From positions 186,001 to 250,000 of the forward strand of contig NZ_JADDXU010000008.1 in the NCBI RefSeq assembly GCF_015163075.1: a DNA stretch of 64,000 nucleotides, read 5' to 3'. A model generated the notes under the pieces. The model ran no database searches, was not told where the DNA came from, and saw only the letters and a list, made by a program, of their open reading frames with translations. Shown here one piece after another: positions 15,852 through 24,256 of the stretch. Source of the DNA: Streptomyces justiciae (GTDB lineage: Bacteria > Actinomycetota > Actinomycetes > Streptomycetales > Streptomycetaceae). The stretch's first letter is position 1; the number at the start of each line of letters is the position of its first letter. The position numbers and the translations under genes were made by a program.

Positions 15852-16613
15852 ATGTACGCACCGGAGCGGCAGCAGGAGATCCTCCGGCTCGCGCGTGACG
15901 GCGGGCGAGTGGACGTGGTGTCGCTGGCCGAGGAGTTCCAGGTCACCGCGGAGACGATCCGCCGGGACCTCAAGGCCCTCGACCGCGCCGGCCTGCTGCG
16001 CCGGGTGCACGGCGGTGCGATTCCGGCCGGGCGCCTCGACTTCGAGCCGGACCTCGCCGAGCGCGAGTCGACGGCGGCCGACGAGAAGGACCACATCGCC
16101 AAGGCGGCCGTCGCCGAACTGCCGACCGAGGGCACCCTGATCCTCGACGCCGGCACCACGGTCGCCCGCCTGGCCGGCGCCATCCCGCTGGAGGCCGCGC
16201 TCACCGTCGTCACGCACAGCCTGCCGATCGCGGCCCGCCTCGCGGACCACCCCGGCATCCAGCTCCACCTCGTCGGGGGGCGCGTACGACACCGCACGCG
16301 CGCCGCCGTCGACGCCTGGGCGCTCCGCGCGTACGGCGAGATCCGGGCAGATGTCCTCTTTGTGGCAGCCAACGGCTTCTCCGCCGACCATGGCCTGACC
16401 ACCCCCGACCTCGCCGAGGCCGCGGTGAAGCGCGCGGCGATCGCCGCCGCCCGCCGGGTCGTGCTGCTCGCCGACTCCTCCAAGCACGGCCAGGAGCACT
16501 TCGCCCGCTTCGGCGACCTGAGCGACGTGGACCTGCTGATCACCGACAGCGGGCTGAGCCCCGAAGACGCCACCGCCATCGAGCGCGGCGGCACGGAAGT
16601 AGTGCGCGCATGA
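15852..16613 (+). CDS. fruR: DeoR-family repressor of the fructose PTS operon (FruR-like), 253 aa
   Basis: ATG at 15852. DeoR helix-turn-helix at residues 5-57 (VSLAEEFQVTAETIRRDLKA). The sugar-phosphate sensor domain shows LILDAGTTVARLA, LHLVGGRVR and FVAANGFSADHGLTTPD. The stop overlaps the fruK ATG (ATGA), giving a coupled fruR-fruK order. The effector is probably fructose 1-phosphate, by family and context. The symbol reflects context rather than direct proof. Confidence 0.9.
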   Translation: MYAPERQQEILRLARDGGRVDVVSLAEEFQVTAETIRRDLKALDRAGLLRRVHGGAIPAGRLDFEPDLAERESTAADEKDHIAKAAVAELPTEGTLILDAGTTVARLAGAIPLEAALTVVTHSLPIAARLADHPGIQLHLVGGRVRHRTRAAVDAWALRAYGEIRADVLFVAANGFSADHGLTTPDLAEAAVKRAAIAAARRVVLLADSSKHGQEHFARFGDLSDVDLLITDSGLSPEDATAIERGGTEVVRA

Positions 16614-17557
16614 TCCTCACCGTCACCCCGAACCCGTCCCTGGACCGCACCTACGAGGTCCCTTCCCTGGAGCGCGGCGAGGTCATCCGCGCCACCGGCG
16701 AACGCATGGACCCGGGCGGCAAGGGCGTGAACGTCTCGCGCGCCGTGGCGGCCGCGGGCCGGCGCACGGTCGCGGTCCTGCCCCTGGGTGGTGCGCCGGG
16801 GGCGCTCGTGGCGGATCTGCTCGACGCGCAGGGCATCGAGGTCGCGCCGGTCCCGGTTGCGGGCGCCACCCGCTCCAACATCGCGCTGGCCGAGTCCGAC
16901 GGCGTACTCACGAAGATCAACGCGCCGGGCCCCGAACTGTCGGCGGAGGAGCAGGAGCTGCTCCTGGAGACGGTGCGGGCGCAGTCGCGGGACGCGGACT
17001 GGATCGCGTGCTGCGGGAGCCTGCCGCGGGGGCTCGCGCCGTCGTGGTACGCCGATGTGGTCGCGCGGGCGCACGCCGGGGGCGCGCGGATCGCGCTGGA
17101 CACCTCGGGGCGTGCGCTCCTGGAGGCGCTGCGCGAACGCCCCGACGTGGTGAAGCCGAACGCCGAGGAGCTCGCGGAAGCCGTCGGGCGCCCCCTGTCC
17201 ACGGTGGGCGACGCGGTGAAGGCGGCCGAGGAGTTGCGCGAGATGGGCGCACGCGCCGTGCTCGCGAGCCTGGGTGCTGACGGGCAGCTGCTCGTGGACG
17301 GCTCGGGCACGTGGTTCGGCAGCGCGAAGGTGGACGCCGTCCGCAGCAATGTCGGCGCCGGAGACTCGTCCCTGGCCGGATTCCTGATCGCGGGCGGCAG
17401 CGGCCCGGAGGCCCTCGCCTCGGCGGTCGCCCACGGCGCCGCCGCCGTACAACTCCCCGGCAGCGTCATGCCGACCCCGTCCGACCTGGACCCGGCCGCG
17501 GTGACGGTGACGGCGGAGGTACCGACGGACCGCGTACTCAAGGAGCCGGTGTCATGA
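16610..17557 (+). CDS. fruK: 1-phosphofructokinase, 315 aa
   Basis: PfkB/ribokinase fold. N-terminal TPNPSLDRTYEV and MDPGGKGVNVSRAV are the FruK/LacC substrate loop. The anion-hole/catalytic motif is NVGAGDSSLAG with D252 as base. It converts fructose 1-phosphate, made by the PTS, to fructose 1,6-bisphosphate with ATP. ATG at 16610 overlaps the fruR stop. Confidence 0.95.
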   Translation: MILTVTPNPSLDRTYEVPSLERGEVIRATGERMDPGGKGVNVSRAVAAAGRRTVAVLPLGGAPGALVADLLDAQGIEVAPVPVAGATRSNIALAESDGVLTKINAPGPELSAEEQELLLETVRAQSRDADWIACCGSLPRGLAPSWYADVVARAHAGGARIALDTSGRALLEALRERPDVVKPNAEELAEAVGRPLSTVGDAVKAAEELREMGARAVLASLGADGQLLVDGSGTWFGSAKVDAVRSNVGAGDSSLAGFLIAGGSGPEALASAVAHGAAAVQLPGSVMPTPSDLDPAAVTVTAEVPTDRVLKEPVS

Positions 17558-17994
17558 CGAACGGCTTCGCTCCTACGACGGTGAGGGCGCCGGGGGCGCG
17601 AGGCTCCGTCGCTGCTTCTGCGGCAGTGAGGGCGCCGGAAGCGAAGGCGCCGGCGGTTCGCGGCTCCGCCTCTGCTTCTACGGCGGTGACGGCGCCCGGC
17701 TCGGCTCACTCGGCGTCGTCCACGCCCCCGGCACTCCCCAGTGGACCGGCCATGAAGCGGCGAGGCTCCCCGTTGCTCGTCGCGGCCTGCGGGAGGCAGG
17801 GCCACCTGAGCCGCCCTGCCGCCCGCTGGGGGCGAGGCTTCCCCGGCCTCGCCCCCACCACCCCCGAGCTCACCCTCGATTTCACCCCCGAGCTCACCCC
17901 CATGACCCCCCACCGCACCCCCGTCCCCACCTCTGTCCCCGCCCCCGCCCACTCCACTCCCCGGGCGATACGCGTGCGAAGGAGCCCGCGATGA
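17554..17994 (+). CDS. Questionable coupled ORF between fruK and fruA, 146 codons
   Basis: An open frame begins at an ATG overlapping the fruK stop and ends in a TGA overlapping the fruA ATG (17991). Every junction of the operon is thus ATGA-coupled if it is real. The product is low complexity: Ala/Pro/Ser repeats (TVRAPGARGSVAASAAVRAP) and then PELT repeats, with no domain or membrane segment. The DNA contains an imperfect ~65-bp direct repeat and a strong hairpin at 17828-17856. It may be only a repeat-expanded leader whose frame is incidental. I cannot decide. Confidence 0.3.
   Translation: MTNGFAPTTVRAPGARGSVAASAAVRAPEAKAPAVRGSASASTAVTAPGSAHSASSTPPALPSGPAMKRRGSPLLVAACGRQGHLSRPAARWGRGFPGLAPTTPELTLDFTPELTPMTPHRTPVPTSVPAPAHSTPRAIRVRRSPR
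17828..17856 (+). terminator. Strong hairpin inside the fru operon
   Basis: GGGGGCGAGGC and GCCTCGCCCCC form a perfect 11-bp stem with loop TTCCCCG, 134 bp before fruA. No U-tract follows. It could attenuate transcription, cap the 3' end of fruRK RNA or stabilise it. Confidence 0.6.
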
Positions 17995-20201
17995 GCGACA
18001 TGATCACCGCGGACCTGGTCGATCTCGACCTGTCCGCCGAAACCAAAGAAGCGGCGGCGCGCGCCCTCGCCGAGCGCATGGTGGCCCTGGGCCGGGTGAC
18101 CGACCTGGACGGCTTCCTCGCCGACGTGGCCGCCCGCGAGGCCCAGATGCCCACCGGCCTCGACGGCGGCATCGGCATCCCGCACTGCCGCAGCGCCCAC
18201 GTCACCGAGCCGACGCTCGCCTTCGGACGCAGCGCCGCCGGGATCGACTTCGGCGCGGCGGACGGCCCCGCCGACCTGATCTTCCTCATCGCCGCGCCGG
18301 CCGGCGCCGACGACGCCCACCTGACGATCCTGTCGTCGCTGGCGCGGCAGCTGATGAACACGGAGTTCACCGACGCGCTGCGCGCGGTCGGCGACGCGGC
18401 GGCCGCGGCGGCGCTCATTCGCGGGGACGCGCCGGGGGCGGACGCGTCCGGCGTGGCTGACACGGCTGGCGCTTCCGCGGGCGCCTCGGCGGGTGCCTCG
18501 GCGGGTGCGAGCAGCGCCGCCGAGGGCGCGAAGGTCGCCGCGGGCGCCCCCGCGAGCGCCTCTTCGAACTCCGTGGCGGTGTCGGGGGCGGCCTCCGCCG
18601 ACACCGCCACGGGAACCGCGGCCCCGGCGCCGGGCGGCACGACCGCTCCGGCGCCGGGCGCCACGGACGCGATGGGGGCGGACGCCGCCGCTGCGCGCCC
18701 CTTCCGTATCGTCGCCGTCACCTCCTGCCCGACCGGCATCGCCCACACCTACATGGCGGCCGAGTCCCTGGAGAACGCGGGCCGCGAGGCGGGCGTCGAA
18801 CTCGTCGTCGAGACGCAGGGCTCGGCCGGCTTCACCCGGCTCGACCCGGCCGTCATCGAGGCGGCGGACGGCGTGATCTTCGCCCACGACGTCCCCGTAC
18901 GCGACAAGGACCGCTTCGCCGGCAAGCCGACCGTCGACGTCGGCGTGAAGGCGGGCATCAACCGCCCCGCCGAGCTCATCACCGAGGTGCGCGGGAAGGC
19001 GGCGCGCGGCGAGGTCACGGGCGCCCCCGGGACCGGCTCCACGCCGGTCGAGCGCGCGGGCGACGCCGGCGACGGCTACGGCACCAAGCTCCGCAAGTGG
19101 CTGATGACCGGCGTGAGCTACATGGTCCCGTTCGTCGCGGCGGGCGGTCTGCTGATCGCCCTCGGCTTCGCGATCGGCGGCTACCAGATCAACGAGGCCA
19201 AGCCGGTCATGGAGCACTTCGACTGGGGCCAGGTCGACAGCTGGGGCGCCCTGCTCTTTCAGATCGGCGGCGTCGCCTTCGGCTTCCTGATCCCTGTCCT
19301 CGCCGGCTACATCGCCTACGGCATGGCGGACCGCCCCGGCCTCGTGCCCGGCTTCGTCGGCGGCATGATCTCCGTCAACATCGCCGCCGGCTTCCTCGGC
19401 GGTCTGGTCGCCGGTCTGCTTGCCGGTGGTGTCGTCCTCGCCATCCAGAAGGTCAAGATCCCACCGGTGCTGCGCGGTATCATGCCGGTGGTGGTGATCC
19501 CGCTGATCTCGTCGATCGTCGTCGGCTTCCTGATGTTCATCGTGATCGGCAAGCCGATCGCCGAGGCCCAGAAGGCGATGACGGACTGGCTCAACGGCCT
19601 CTCCGGCACCAACGCCATCCTGCTCGGCATCCTCCTCGGCCTGATGATGTGCTTCGACCTGGGCGGCCCGGTCAACAAGGTCGCCTACGCCTTCGCCACC
19701 GCCGGCATCGCCGTACAGGACCCGAGCGACTCCGCCATGAAGGTCATGGCCGCCGTGATGGCCGCCGGCATGGTGCCCCCGCTGGGTATGGCCCTCGCCA
19801 CCACCGTCCGCAAGAAGCTGTTCACCCCGGCCGAGCGCGAGAACGGCAAGGCGGCCTGGGTCCTCGGCGCCTCCTTCATCTCCGAGGGCGCCATCCCGTT
19901 CGCCGCGGCCGACCCGCTGCGCGTCATCCCCGCCTCCATGGCGGGCGGCGCGGTCACCGGCGCGCTGACCATGGCCTTCGGCTCCACCCTGCGCGCCCCG
20001 CACGGCGGCATCTGGGTCACCTTCCTCATCGGCAAGCCGTTCCTCTACCTGCTGGCCATCGCGGTCGGTACAGCAGTCACGGCGGGCCTGGTGATCCTCC
20101 TCAAGGGCCTGCGCAAGACGGCCCCGGAAGGCGCGGCCCCCGCCTCCGACGACCCCGCGTCCGCTCCGGCGGCCGAGCAGAAGCAGCCGGTGGCGGCGTA
20201 A
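17991..20201 (+). CDS. fruA: Fructose-specific PTS enzyme IIABC, 736 aa
   Basis: IIA domain (1-140) with phospho-acceptor H65 in GIGIPHCRS. A long Ala/Ser/Gly linker (about 142-237) contains repeats of the type ASAGASAG. IIB domain has the phospho-cysteine C246 in SCPTGIAHTY. IIC membrane domain (from about 365) has several helices, including VSYMVPFVAAGGLLIALGFA and the FDLGGPVNKVAYAF motif. It imports fructose as fructose 1-phosphate for FruK. The linker is longer and more repetitive than usual. Confidence 0.96.
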   Translation: MSDMITADLVDLDLSAETKEAAARALAERMVALGRVTDLDGFLADVAAREAQMPTGLDGGIGIPHCRSAHVTEPTLAFGRSAAGIDFGAADGPADLIFLIAAPAGADDAHLTILSSLARQLMNTEFTDALRAVGDAAAAAALIRGDAPGADASGVADTAGASAGASAGASAGASSAAEGAKVAAGAPASASSNSVAVSGAASADTATGTAAPAPGGTTAPAPGATDAMGADAAAARPFRIVAVTSCPTGIAHTYMAAESLENAGREAGVELVVETQGSAGFTRLDPAVIEAADGVIFAHDVPVRDKDRFAGKPTVDVGVKAGINRPAELITEVRGKAARGEVTGAPGTGSTPVERAGDAGDGYGTKLRKWLMTGVSYMVPFVAAGGLLIALGFAIGGYQINEAKPVMEHFDWGQVDSWGALLFQIGGVAFGFLIPVLAGYIAYGMADRPGLVPGFVGGMISVNIAAGFLGGLVAGLLAGGVVLAIQKVKIPPVLRGIMPVVVIPLISSIVVGFLMFIVIGKPIAEAQKAMTDWLNGLSGTNAILLGILLGLMMCFDLGGPVNKVAYAFATAGIAVQDPSDSAMKVMAAVMAAGMVPPLGMALATTVRKKLFTPAERENGKAAWVLGASFISEGAIPFAAADPLRVIPASMAGGAVTGALTMAFGSTLRAPHGGIWVTFLIGKPFLYLLAIAVGTAVTAGLVILLKGLRKTAPEGAAPASDDPASAPAAEQKQPVAA

Positions 20202-20222
20202 CGGAGGCACCGGCGCCGACGG

Positions 20223-20264
20223 CGGTCGGCCGCAGCCCTGGCGGGACGGGGCTGCGGCCGACCG
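20223..20264 (+). terminator. Terminator of the fru operon
   Basis: A perfect 16-bp stem (CGGTCGGCCGCAGCCC / GGGCTGCGGCCGACCG) with a 10-nt loop, 21 bp after the fruA stop. Confidence 0.85.
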
Positions 20265-20334
20265 CAGCCGTTCGAGACCACGCGCATGTCCCTTTCGGTC
20301 GCTGTGAGTTGTTCACGGCACCTGCGAGATACGT

Positions 20335-20364
20335 CACGGTCCGGGACCAAAGTCCCGGACTGTG
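20335..20364. promoter_or_regulatory. DosR/DevR-like palindrome GGGACCAAAGTCCC
   Basis: The core GGGACCAAAGTCCC (20343-20356) sits in a nearly perfect 30-bp palindrome, CAC-g-GTCC-GGGACCAAAGTCCC-GGAC-t-GTG. The core matches the GGGAC-N4-GTCCC architecture of mycobacterial DosR boxes. It ends 17 bp before the start of the small membrane protein, so it overlaps the likely transcription start or leader. Confidence 0.65.
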
Positions 20365-20380
20365 GTGTCTACTGGGGCGC

Positions 20381-20632
20381 ATGCCTGAGCACGTCTCGAT
20401 CTTCCAGCTGACGGGCATGGCCGTCCTCGCCCTGGCGACCGTCGTCTGGGCGATCGGCCTGACCCGAGTCCTGCGCCGCGGCCGCGAGGCCGCCCTGTGG
20501 GGGTCCGCCCACACCCTCCGAGGCCTTCCGTACCAGCGGCAGACCGGCCCCGACCTGGAGTCCGTCCAGCTGACCCCGGCGGAGCGGGACGCCTTCGCGG
20601 GCCTGGTACGACAGCTCAGCGACGGCCGCTGA
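20381..20632 (+). CDS. Small single-pass membrane protein, 83 aa
   Basis: ATG at 20381 (MPEHVSIFQLTG). One hydrophobic helix spans about residues 10-28 (MAVLALATVVWAIGLTRVL), followed by a basic stop-transfer RRGR and a soluble tail (LRGLPYQRQTGPDLESVQLT). It is probably anchored N-out with a cytoplasmic tail. No family was recognised. The striking feature is the long DosR-like palindrome directly upstream, which suggests induction under low oxygen or dormancy. Confidence 0.7.
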   Translation: MPEHVSIFQLTGMAVLALATVVWAIGLTRVLRRGREAALWGSAHTLRGLPYQRQTGPDLESVQLTPAERDAFAGLVRQLSDGR

Positions 20633-20671
20633 CACCCGAGCGGCCCCAGCGTTCACCCGCTCGGCACGCCG

Positions 20672-20693
20672 GCGCGCGTCACGAGACGCGCGC
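20672..20693 (-). terminator. Hairpin at the 3' end of the DUF6227 gene
   Basis: GCGCGCGTC-ACGA-GACGCGCGC, a 9-bp stem that spans the stop codon of the leftward gene. It lies between convergent genes, so it can serve both. Confidence 0.6.
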
Positions 20694-21425
20694 TGCCCGC
20701 CGCTCCATCGCGTCCCGGGCGGCGTCCTCGGAGACGTACACCTCGCACATGTGCCGCCCGTCGGGCGTGGCCGTGTGCTCGACCTCCCACAGGGAGATCT
20801 CCTCGCCGTCGCGCAGCAGGAACGCGTGCTCGTAGAGCGAGAAGCACAGCCCGATACGCCCCGCGCGGCACGGCCGCCCGAACGCCTGCGTGATCTGGTG
20901 CGCGAACGCGTTCGCCAGCAGCGCCGCCGTCTCCGCGCCCGGCCGGTCCGGGTTCTCCGCGCGGCGCAGGAGCCGGCGCGCGTGGTCCGCGGAGTCGTCG
21001 GGCACGTACGCGTGCCGGGGCACGGGGATCGGCGACAGCTGCACCGTCACCGGGAGCTCGAAGTCGGGGGTGTCCGCGGGCAACGGCAGCCGGGCCGTGG
21101 CCGCGCGCAGCTCCTCCTCGTCGACGTACACCTCGTGCTGCGGGTCGCTGCCCGGCGCGGTGTTGTGGACGAGCTCCCAGAGCGTGAGCGCGGAACCGTC
21201 GGCGAGCAGCCAGGCGTGGCGGTACGTCTCGCGGTGCAGCCCAGCGCTGTGGTGCGCGGAGTGCAGCGAGCTGTCGTGCGCCAGCGCGCAGTCGAGGCGC
21301 TGTATCACCTCGTCGGGCAGCTCGAAGGAGTTCAGCGCGCGGCCGAGGAGCCGCGCGAGGTGCTCCTCCGGAGACTCGGGCGACTCGCGTGGCTCGTACG
21401 CTGCCGTCTCGTACGGAACGCTCAA
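20679..21425 (-). CDS. DUF6227-like protein, 248 aa
   Basis: ATG at 21425. It is acidic and soluble with two similar halves. Each half has an RxxHAxLLxDGxxLxLWExxH-type segment (YRHAWLLADGSALTLWELVH and YEHAFLLRDGEEISLWEVEH) followed by E/CEVYVxED, so it is an internal duplication. I recall this as a Streptomyces-restricted family, DUF6227, of unknown function. A 15-bp perfect palindrome lies 58 bp upstream. Confidence 0.75.
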   Translation of the reverse strand: MSVPYETAAYEPRESPESPEEHLARLLGRALNSFELPDEVIQRLDCALAHDSSLHSAHHSAGLHRETYRHAWLLADGSALTLWELVHNTAPGSDPQHEVYVDEEELRAATARLPLPADTPDFELPVTVQLSPIPVPRHAYVPDDSADHARRLLRRAENPDRPGAETAALLANAFAHQITQAFGRPCRAGRIGLCFSLYEHAFLLRDGEEISLWEVEHTATPDGRHMCEVYVSEDAARDAMERRAARVS

Positions 21426-21482
21426 GGTTTCTCCCGGCGTTGCTGCATGTCACCTTGTGGGTGCATACCGTAGCCCCTCGGT

Positions 21483-21497
21483 CGGACATCATGTCCG
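21483..21497. promoter_or_regulatory. Palindrome upstream of the DUF6227 gene
   Basis: CGGACAT-C-ATGTCCG, itself flanked by CTCGGT and ACCGAG arms. It lies 58 bp before the start codon at 21425, in promoter position. The binding protein is unknown. Confidence 0.45.
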
Positions 21498-21529
21498 GGA
21501 ACCGAGAAAACGTGCGCACAGAAAACGCC

Positions 21530-21560
21530 CGGGCCGCGTGAGAAGTTCCCACGCGGCCCG
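21530..21560 (-). terminator. Hairpin terminator downstream of the L,D-transpeptidase region
   Basis: GGGCCGCGTG and CACGCGGCCC form a 10-bp stem with a 9-nt loop, 123 bp beyond the stop of the leftward transpeptidase gene. Confidence 0.65.
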
Positions 21561-21682
21561 AAGATCCGTCAAAACCCGCCGGTCAGAAGCTACTTGGCGC
21601 CCTGTCGCAGCCGCAGGGCGCTTGGGCGCCCGAGGGGCGCCCGTACGCCTCGCCGGCGCTCACACCGCACCCGCGCACGAAC

Positions 21683-22900
21683 TCACGCGGCGCTTCCCGC
21701 GGTCCACTCGCCCCACGACAGGTTCCAGCCGTTGAGCCCGTTGTCCGGCGCCACCGTCTTGTCGGGGGAGTTCTTGACGATCACGACGTCGCCGAGGATG
21801 GAGTTGTCGTAGAACCACTTGGCGTTCGTCGCCCCCGAGCCGCCCTGCACGTCCTGCAACCCCACGCACCCGTGGCTGGTGCCGGTCTGGCCGAAGGGCG
21901 GATTGGCCTTGTTGTACCAGTAGTTGCCGTGGATGAACGTCCCCGACTGCGTCAGACGCATCGCGTGCGGGACGTCCGGGATGTCGTAGGCGTTGTCGAG
22001 CCCGACCGTCCGGCTGTCCATCCGCAGCTTCGGGAACTTCTCCGAGATCACCATCTGCCCGTTGTACGTGGTGAACTCCGCGCTGCCCGCCGAGATGGGC
22101 ACCGACTTGAGGGTCTTGCCGTCACGCACGACCGTCATGGTCTGCGTGTTCACGTCGACCGTGGAGACCTGCGACCGCCCGATCGTGAAGGTGACGGTCT
22201 TCTTCTGCACCCCGACGACGCCGTTCGCGCCCTTCACGCCGTCCAGGTCGATCTTCATCGTGACCTTGGAGCCGGCCTTCCAGTACTCCTGCGGCCGGAA
22301 GTCGAGCCGCTGCGACCCGAACCAGTGCCCGACCACCTGCTGCCCACTGCTGGAGGAGACCGTGATGTGCGACTGCACGGCCTTCTTGTCGCTGATCGCC
22401 TTGTCGAAGCTGAACGACACCGGCATCCCGACCCCCACCGTCGTACCGCCGTCCGGCGTGTACGTCCCGACGAAGCTGTTCGCCTTGCTGACCGTGGTGA
22501 ACGTCGAGTCCGCGGAGGCGGCACGACCGTCGGCGTCCTTCGCGGTCGCCGATATCTCGTACTTCGTGCCCCGCTCCAACTGCTCCTTCGGCGTCCAACT
22601 CCCCCCGCCCGCGGCGAGCGTGCCCGGCACGTCCTGCCCCGTCCCCGCCACCTTCATCTTCACGCCGGTCAGCGCACCCCCGCTGACCTTCACCCCCGTG
22701 GTGTTGATCGACGCGCCCGTCGAACCGTCCTTCGCCGAGATGACGATCTTGGCCGCCGACGTCTTCGGGGAGTCCCCGGCGCCCTTGCCGTCGTTCTTGC
22801 CGTCGGCGCCGCCGCCACAGGCGGTCAGGGTGAGGGCGCCGACCGCCAGGACGGCACAGGCCCCCAGTGCGCGCCGCGTTGCTATGTCCGGCGTTGTCAC
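21683..22900 (-). CDS. Lipoprotein L,D-transpeptidase (YkuD catalytic domain), 405 aa
   Basis: GTG at 22900 is chosen because CGGGAG lies 6 nt upstream; an ATG six codons earlier is the alternative. The signal peptide ends in a lipobox LTAC, so the protein is anchored outside the membrane. Two Ig-like domains (about 55-255) precede the YkuD domain. This has the FIHGNYWYN His and the TSHGCVGL motif with nucleophile C345. It should form 3-3 peptidoglycan cross-links, which are abundant in Streptomyces walls. Confidence 0.93.
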   Translation of the reverse strand: MTTPDIATRRALGACAVLAVGALTLTACGGGADGKNDGKGAGDSPKTSAAKIVISAKDGSTGASINTTGVKVSGGALTGVKMKVAGTGQDVPGTLAAGGGSWTPKEQLERGTKYEISATAKDADGRAASADSTFTTVSKANSFVGTYTPDGGTTVGVGMPVSFSFDKAISDKKAVQSHITVSSSSGQQVVGHWFGSQRLDFRPQEYWKAGSKVTMKIDLDGVKGANGVVGVQKKTVTFTIGRSQVSTVDVNTQTMTVVRDGKTLKSVPISAGSAEFTTYNGQMVISEKFPKLRMDSRTVGLDNAYDIPDVPHAMRLTQSGTFIHGNYWYNKANPPFGQTGTSHGCVGLQDVQGGSGATNAKWFYDNSILGDVVIVKNSPDKTVAPDNGLNGWNLSWGEWTAGSAA

Positions 22901-23142
22901 GAGCTGCTCCCGGTTCATGTGATGTGCGTGATCCGCTCCAGTCCGTGGAGAAAGAGCGCATCCATGGCCGGTCGGGTTCCCTGCGACCGTGGTGAACGCC
23001 ATCACGTGACACAACCGGGACAATCCCCACACGAAATGAGCCACCCCGAGGCAGGAGGGTGCGCGCCCGTGCCCCCTCATCACCCGTTTTCGCGCCCCCG
23101 CTCCCGCGCGGCCCCCTCACCCCCTGCGGCTTGGGCGCCCCG

Positions 23143-24174
23143 TCACCGCCGCCCCCCGTACAACTCCCCGTACGACAACCACTCCCCACCCGGCCCGTTC
23201 ACCGACTCGGCCGCACGCACGGCGCGCACGATCGCACGCGTCACCATGTCGGCGCTCGCCGCGAGGAGTTCGTTCAGCGCCAGGGGGTGCTCGGCGTCGA
23301 GCGCGCGCTGCCCCGTCGCCAGACTGAACACGGTGTCGCCGTCGTTCAGGAGGTGGACCGGCCGCACGGCGCGCGCGATGCCGTCGTGTGCCGTGCCTGC
23401 GAGCTTCTGCGCCTGCGCCTTCGACAGGTCCGCGTCGGTGGCGACGACCGCGAGGGTGGTGTTCAGCGGGGGAGGCGCGTGCTTCGCCGCGGTCTCGGCA
23501 AGGCGCCGGCGCGCGGCCTCGTGGACGTGCGCCTCCGGGTAGTTCACGCGCCCCTCGAACAACTCCCCGTACAGAACGCCCGTTTCCGGATCCGTCACGG
23601 ACCCCGCCGCGTTCGCCACCACCAGCGCGGCGACCGTGATCCCCGACCCGAGCACGACGCTCGCGCTGCCGATCCCACCCTTCATCGGCCCGACAGCGGC
23701 GCCCGTACCCGCGCCCACGCCCCCTTCCCGTACGCGCGCCCCGGGCGCGCTCGCCGCGGCCGCCTCCACCGCCGCCCGCCCCAGCGCCGCATCCGGCCTC
23801 GCCCGGAAGTCACCACCCCGCCCGAGATCGAAGACGCAGGCGGCCGGTACGACGGGGACGACGTGCGCCGGATCCACCCCGACTCGCACCCCGCGCCCCT
23901 GCCCCTCCAGCCACGCCATCACGCCGGTCGCCGCGTCGAGCCCGTACGCGCTGCCGCCCGTCAGGACGATCGCATCGACCTTCTGCACGACGTTGCGCGG
24001 GTCAAGGGCGTCGGTCTCCTTGGTGCCGGGCCCGCCCCCGCGCACATCCACGGCGGCGACGGCGCCGCCCTCCGGGGCGAGCACCACGGTGGTGCCGGTC
24101 AGCCAACCGTCGCCGGTGCGCGTCGCGTGTCCCACGCGCACACCGGCGACGTCTGTCAGAGCGTCAACTGTCAT
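23143..24174 (-). CDS. P1-family N-terminal nucleophile peptidase (DmpA/L-aminopeptidase type), 343 aa
   Basis: Start ATG 24174 (MTVDALTDVAGVRVGHATRT) with GGTGG upstream. The family opening is followed by DAIVLTGGSAYGLDAATGVM and EGGVGAGTGAAVGPMKGG. The self-cleavage site is N238-T239 in PLNTTLAVVATDA, giving alpha and beta chains. Such enzymes release N-terminal D- or L-residues or hydrolyse beta-peptides and esters. The gene lies 3 bp beyond no signal peptide-bearing start, so a cytosolic location is likely. Confidence 0.88.
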   Translation of the reverse strand: MTVDALTDVAGVRVGHATRTGDGWLTGTTVVLAPEGGAVAAVDVRGGGPGTKETDALDPRNVVQKVDAIVLTGGSAYGLDAATGVMAWLEGQGRGVRVGVDPAHVVPVVPAACVFDLGRGGDFRARPDAALGRAAVEAAAASAPGARVREGGVGAGTGAAVGPMKGGIGSASVVLGSGITVAALVVANAAGSVTDPETGVLYGELFEGRVNYPEAHVHEAARRRLAETAAKHAPPPLNTTLAVVATDADLSKAQAQKLAGTAHDGIARAVRPVHLLNDGDTVFSLATGQRALDAEHPLALNELLAASADMVTRAIVRAVRAAESVNGPGGEWLSYGELYGGRR

Positions 24175-24256
24175 GCCACCAGTCTCGTCCAGGCCGCACC
24201 GGCACAGGCCCATCCGCGCGGCACCCGGCACCAACGCCGCCGTCGGCACCGGCACA

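Noticed and set aside
20287..20301. GTCCCTTTCGGTCG as a second DosR box
   Set aside because: The half-sites point outward rather than inward (GTCCC on the left), so it does not fit the GGGAC-N4-GTCCC layout.
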